From the NCBI GenBank assembly GCA_001464355.1, contig LNEU01000021.1, forward strand, positions 1 to 57,951: DNA of 57,951 nt, in the 5' to 3' direction. Source of the stretch: Burkholderiales bacterium Ga0077544 (GTDB taxonomy: Bacteria > Pseudomonadota > Gammaproteobacteria > Burkholderiales > Burkholderiaceae_D). The notes under the pieces were generated by a model. It saw only the letters and a program-made list of their open reading frames with translations. It made no database searches and was not told where the DNA came from. A program made the translations under genes and the position numbers. Shown here piece after piece: positions 56,653 through 57,951 of this stretch (position 1 is the stretch's first letter; every line of letters starts with the position of its first letter).

Positions 56653-57657
56653 ATGAAACGTATCAGCCTTACGCAGTACCTGATTGAAGAGCAGCGACTG
56701 CACAACACCATCCCTGCAGAGTTACGCTTGCTGATTGAAGTTGTCGCCCGTGCCTGCAAAACCATTAGCCACGCAGTTGGCAAAGGTGAGCTCGGTGAAG
56801 TGATGGGGTCGGCCGAAAGTGAAAACGTCCAGGGCGAAGTGCAAAAGAAGCTGGATATTATTTCCAACGATATTCTGCTGGAGGCTAATGAGTGGGGCGG
56901 CCATCTGGCGGCGATGGCTTCGGAGGAGATGGAAACCATACATCCGATTCCGAATCGCTACCCTATGGGCGAATACCTTTTATTGTTCGATCCACTCGAT
57001 GGCTCGAGCAACATTGACGTGAACGTATCTATTGGTACGATTTTCTCCGTATTGAAAGCGGCAGATGGTATGCAAGCGCCGACCGAGGCTGATTTCCTGC
57101 AAGCAGGCAGCAAGCAGGTTGTTGCCGGTTACGCTGTCTATGGACCACAAACTGTGCTGGTGCTGACGACAGGTAATGGCGTGCAGTGCTTTACGCTGGA
57201 CCGCGAAATGGGTTCGTGGGTAATGACACAGAACAATATGCAGATTCCAGCGGATACGAAAGAGTTTGCAATCAATGCGTCAAACGCGCGTCACTGGCAC
57301 CCTCCGGTCAAGCGCTATATAGATGAAATGCTGGCTGGCACTACCGGCCCGCGCGGCAAGGATTTCAATATGCGCTGGATCGCCTCTATGGTGGCCGATG
57401 TGCATCGCATCCTTAATCGCGGTGGTGTCTTCATGTATCCAGCCGATGCGCGTGAGCCGGACAAGCCAGGCAAGCTGCGTCTTATGTATGAAGCGAATCC
57501 AATGGCTTTCCTGGTAGAGCAAGCAGGTGGTGCAGCAACAGATGGCCAGCAACGTATATTAGATATCCAGCCAGAAAAGCTGCATCAACGTGTGCCGGTA
57601 TTCCTTGGATCGAAGAATGAAGTTGATTTGGTAACGAGTTATCACAAGGCAAAGTAA
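56653..57657 (+). CDS. fbp: Class I fructose-1,6-bisphosphatase
   Basis: Gluconeogenic (and Calvin-type) phosphatase releasing fructose 6-phosphate. 334 residues, normal length. Metal/phosphate motif DPLDGSSN (113-120), [18 protein letters not shown], and the substrate-binding [21 protein letters not shown]. Single gene downstream of pepN. Confidence 0.97.
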   Translation: MKRISLTQYLIEEQRLHNTIPAELRLLIEVVARACKTISHAVGKGELGEVMGSAESENVQGEVQKKLDIISNDILLEANEWGGHLAAMASEEMETIHPIPNRYPMGEYLLLFDPLDGSSNIDVNVSIGTIFSVLKAADGMQAPTEADFLQAGSKQVVAGYAVYGPQTVLVLTTGNGVQCFTLDREMGSWVMTQNNMQIPADTKEFAINASNARHWHPPVKRYIDEMLAGTTGPRGKDFNMRWIASMVADVHRILNRGGVFMYPADAREPDKPGKLRLMYEANPMAFLVEQAGGAATDGQQRILDIQPEKLHQRVPVFLGSKNEVDLVTSYHKAK

Positions 57658-57659
57658 GA

Positions 57660-57673
57660 CCTCTATATAGAGG
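57660..57673 (+). terminator. Possible short terminator hairpin after fbp
   Basis: CCTCTATATAGAGG is a perfect palindrome 3 nt after the fbp stop, followed by AAATCTTTTAATC. The T run is broken, so termination would be weak. Confidence 0.35.
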
Positions 57674-57731
57674 AAATCTTTTAATCACAAAGTGCTTATT
57701 AAAAAGATTTAAAGTATTTTCTCAAAAAGGG

Positions 57732-57761
57732 TTGCCAAGGCTTAAGAAGCTTTGCTATAGT
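57732..57761 (+). promoter_or_regulatory. Sigma-70 promoter 1 near the right edge
   Basis: TTGCCA, an 18-bp spacer and TATAGT. Together with the second promoter 180 bp further on, it points to a gene outside the window. The 294 bp after fbp hold no coding gene that I can support. Confidence 0.55.
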
Positions 57762-57917
57762 TCGGCTCCCGTCGCAGAACAAGCAGCGAAACGCAGAGTG
57801 TAGCGAGCTGAATTGGGTGTGGCGGGGCTGTAGAAGTGGTGGTTAGAGTTGATGTTTTTGTTAGTCGTTTTGAAGAAATTTAAAACGAATCTTTTTAAAA
57901 AGTTTCTTAAAAAGATG

Positions 57918-57946
57918 TTGACGAAAACGAAGACATGCCACATAAT
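57918..57946 (+). promoter_or_regulatory. Sigma-70 promoter 2 with AT-rich upstream element
   Basis: TTGACG, a 17-bp spacer and CATAAT form a strong sigma-70 match. Just upstream lies an AT-rich stretch with the inverted repeat TCTTTTTA...TAAAAAGA (around 57891-57916), like an UP element. Such tandem strong promoters are typical of rRNA or tRNA operons, but the gene itself lies beyond the window. Confidence 0.7.
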
Positions 57947-57951
57947 CTCAT

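Overview
The window looks like a betaproteobacterial chromosome, most likely Burkholderiales and probably Oxalobacteraceae (Herminiimonas or Janthinobacterium relatives). This is inferred from moderate GC, the housekeeping order purD / hemF-nadD-rsfS-rlmH-maf-rng, the style of the dnaE, pepN and kdsA proteins, and frequent TTG/GTG starts. There is no direct taxonomic marker such as rRNA.

Left edge (1-1363): a tyrosine recombinase gene faces away from a 45-nt fragment of a tRNA-Met(CAT) gene that still carries the tRNA's own terminator. This is one end of an integrated element whose body lies to the left of the window.

Signalling and nitrogen region (1.5-12 kb): a c-di-GMP phosphodiesterase (HD-GYP), then a NarX/NarL-type two-component system, then a four-gene cyanate module (Tat-exported binding protein, permease, ATPase, cyanase). 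Both the kinase gene and the cyanate operon are preceded by near-perfect sigma-54 promoters, and two dyads lie upstream of the second one. This points to nitrogen-limitation control of cyanate scavenging. An Aer-like chemoreceptor and a second, catalytically degenerate HD-GYP protein follow.

Mixed region (12-18.5 kb): small exported proteins, the RNA helicase rhlE, gluQ, a LysR/pirin divergent pair and a cytochrome b561.

Most interesting region (18.5-25 kb): seven tightly packed genes encode a thermostable-hemolysin-family protein (a probable GNAT-like fold), an acyl-adenylating enzyme, a heme-oxygenase-like diiron protein, a short-chain dehydrogenase, an exported TPR protein and a QseB/QseC-like two-component system. 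Two 11-bp-period direct repeats of the QseB/PmrA/BqsR type lie in front of it, between it and the divergent cytochrome b561 gene. This reads as a self-regulated pathway for a fatty-acyl-derived small molecule or lipid, with an unknown product.

Rest of the window: kdsA and trhO; dnaE with an O-antigen-ligase-like gene, msbA and glycosyltransferases (cell-surface glycan); the conserved minus-strand block hemF to rng, separated from purD by three polysaccharide genes; yebC; a HerA-like ATPase; LysR/azoR; ribA; an EamA transporter; a quinone oxidoreductase with a small single-TM protein gene; a DUF4136 lipoprotein; pepN and fbp. Two good sigma-70 promoters point out of the right edge, perhaps towards a stable-RNA operon.
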